DNA of 5,823 bases from Acidiferrobacteraceae bacterium (lineage in GTDB: Bacteria > Pseudomonadota > Gammaproteobacteria > Acidiferrobacterales > Acidiferrobacteraceae). Position numbers and translations under genes: made by a program. Positions 5,586 to 5,823 of the stretch are shown here, in pieces (the stretch's first letter is position 1; each line of letters opens with the position of its first letter). The stretch covers positions 1-5,823 of the forward strand of contig DAHWKH010000144.1 in the NCBI GenBank assembly GCA_027343725.1, read 5' to 3'. The notes under the pieces are model-generated. The model saw nothing but the letters and a program-made list of their open reading frames with translations. It was not told the origin of the DNA and ran no database searches.

Positions 5586-5823
<238 letters not shown>

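Overview
All genes in this window are read from the minus strand, so the biological order runs from right to left: 23S rRNA (3' end) > 5S rRNA > terminator > birA > coaX > SPOR-domain gene > tRNA-Thr(UGU) split by an intron > aconitase > tRNA-Tyr > tRNA-Gly > tRNA-Thr(GGU) > left edge. Base composition is roughly two-thirds GC by eye. The order matches the Escherichia coli rrnB-birA-coaA-thrU-tyrU-glyT-thrT-tufB region, with coaX in place of coaA, so the source is most likely a GC-rich gammaproteobacterium. An acidophilic or chemolithotrophic lineage is only a guess. A tuf gene would be expected just beyond the left edge.

Right part (5586-5823, 5381-5499, 5337-5371): the end of a ribosomal RNA operon, with the 23S 3' end, a spacer with two hairpins, 5S rRNA and a strong intrinsic terminator.

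Middle (3047-5306): three overlapping genes. birA (biotin-protein ligase and putative repressor) overlaps coaX (type III pantothenate kinase) by 4 bases (GTGA), and coaX overlaps a small membrane-anchored SPOR-domain gene by 4 bases (ATGA). The first two serve cofactor metabolism (biotin attachment and CoA synthesis); the third is a likely peptidoglycan-binding envelope protein.

The main discovery (2712-2995) is a tRNA-Thr(UGU) gene interrupted after anticodon base 36 by a 211-nt group I intron. P1 to P9 can be drawn by hand. It has GAAA tetraloops in L2 and L9, a 6-bp P7, and a layout close to the small IC3 introns of bacterial tRNA genes such as Azoarcus tRNA-Ile. I do not recall a described group I intron in tRNA-Thr(UGU).

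Left part (43-2667): a full-length mitochondrial-type aconitase lies between the equivalents of thrU and tyrU, splitting the ancestral four-tRNA cluster. A well-formed tRNA promoter begins inside the aconitase stop codon and drives Tyr-Gly-Thr. The intron-bearing tRNA has no encoded CCA, whereas its three neighbours do. This fits, but does not prove, the idea that the tRNA-Thr/aconitase unit has a separate history.
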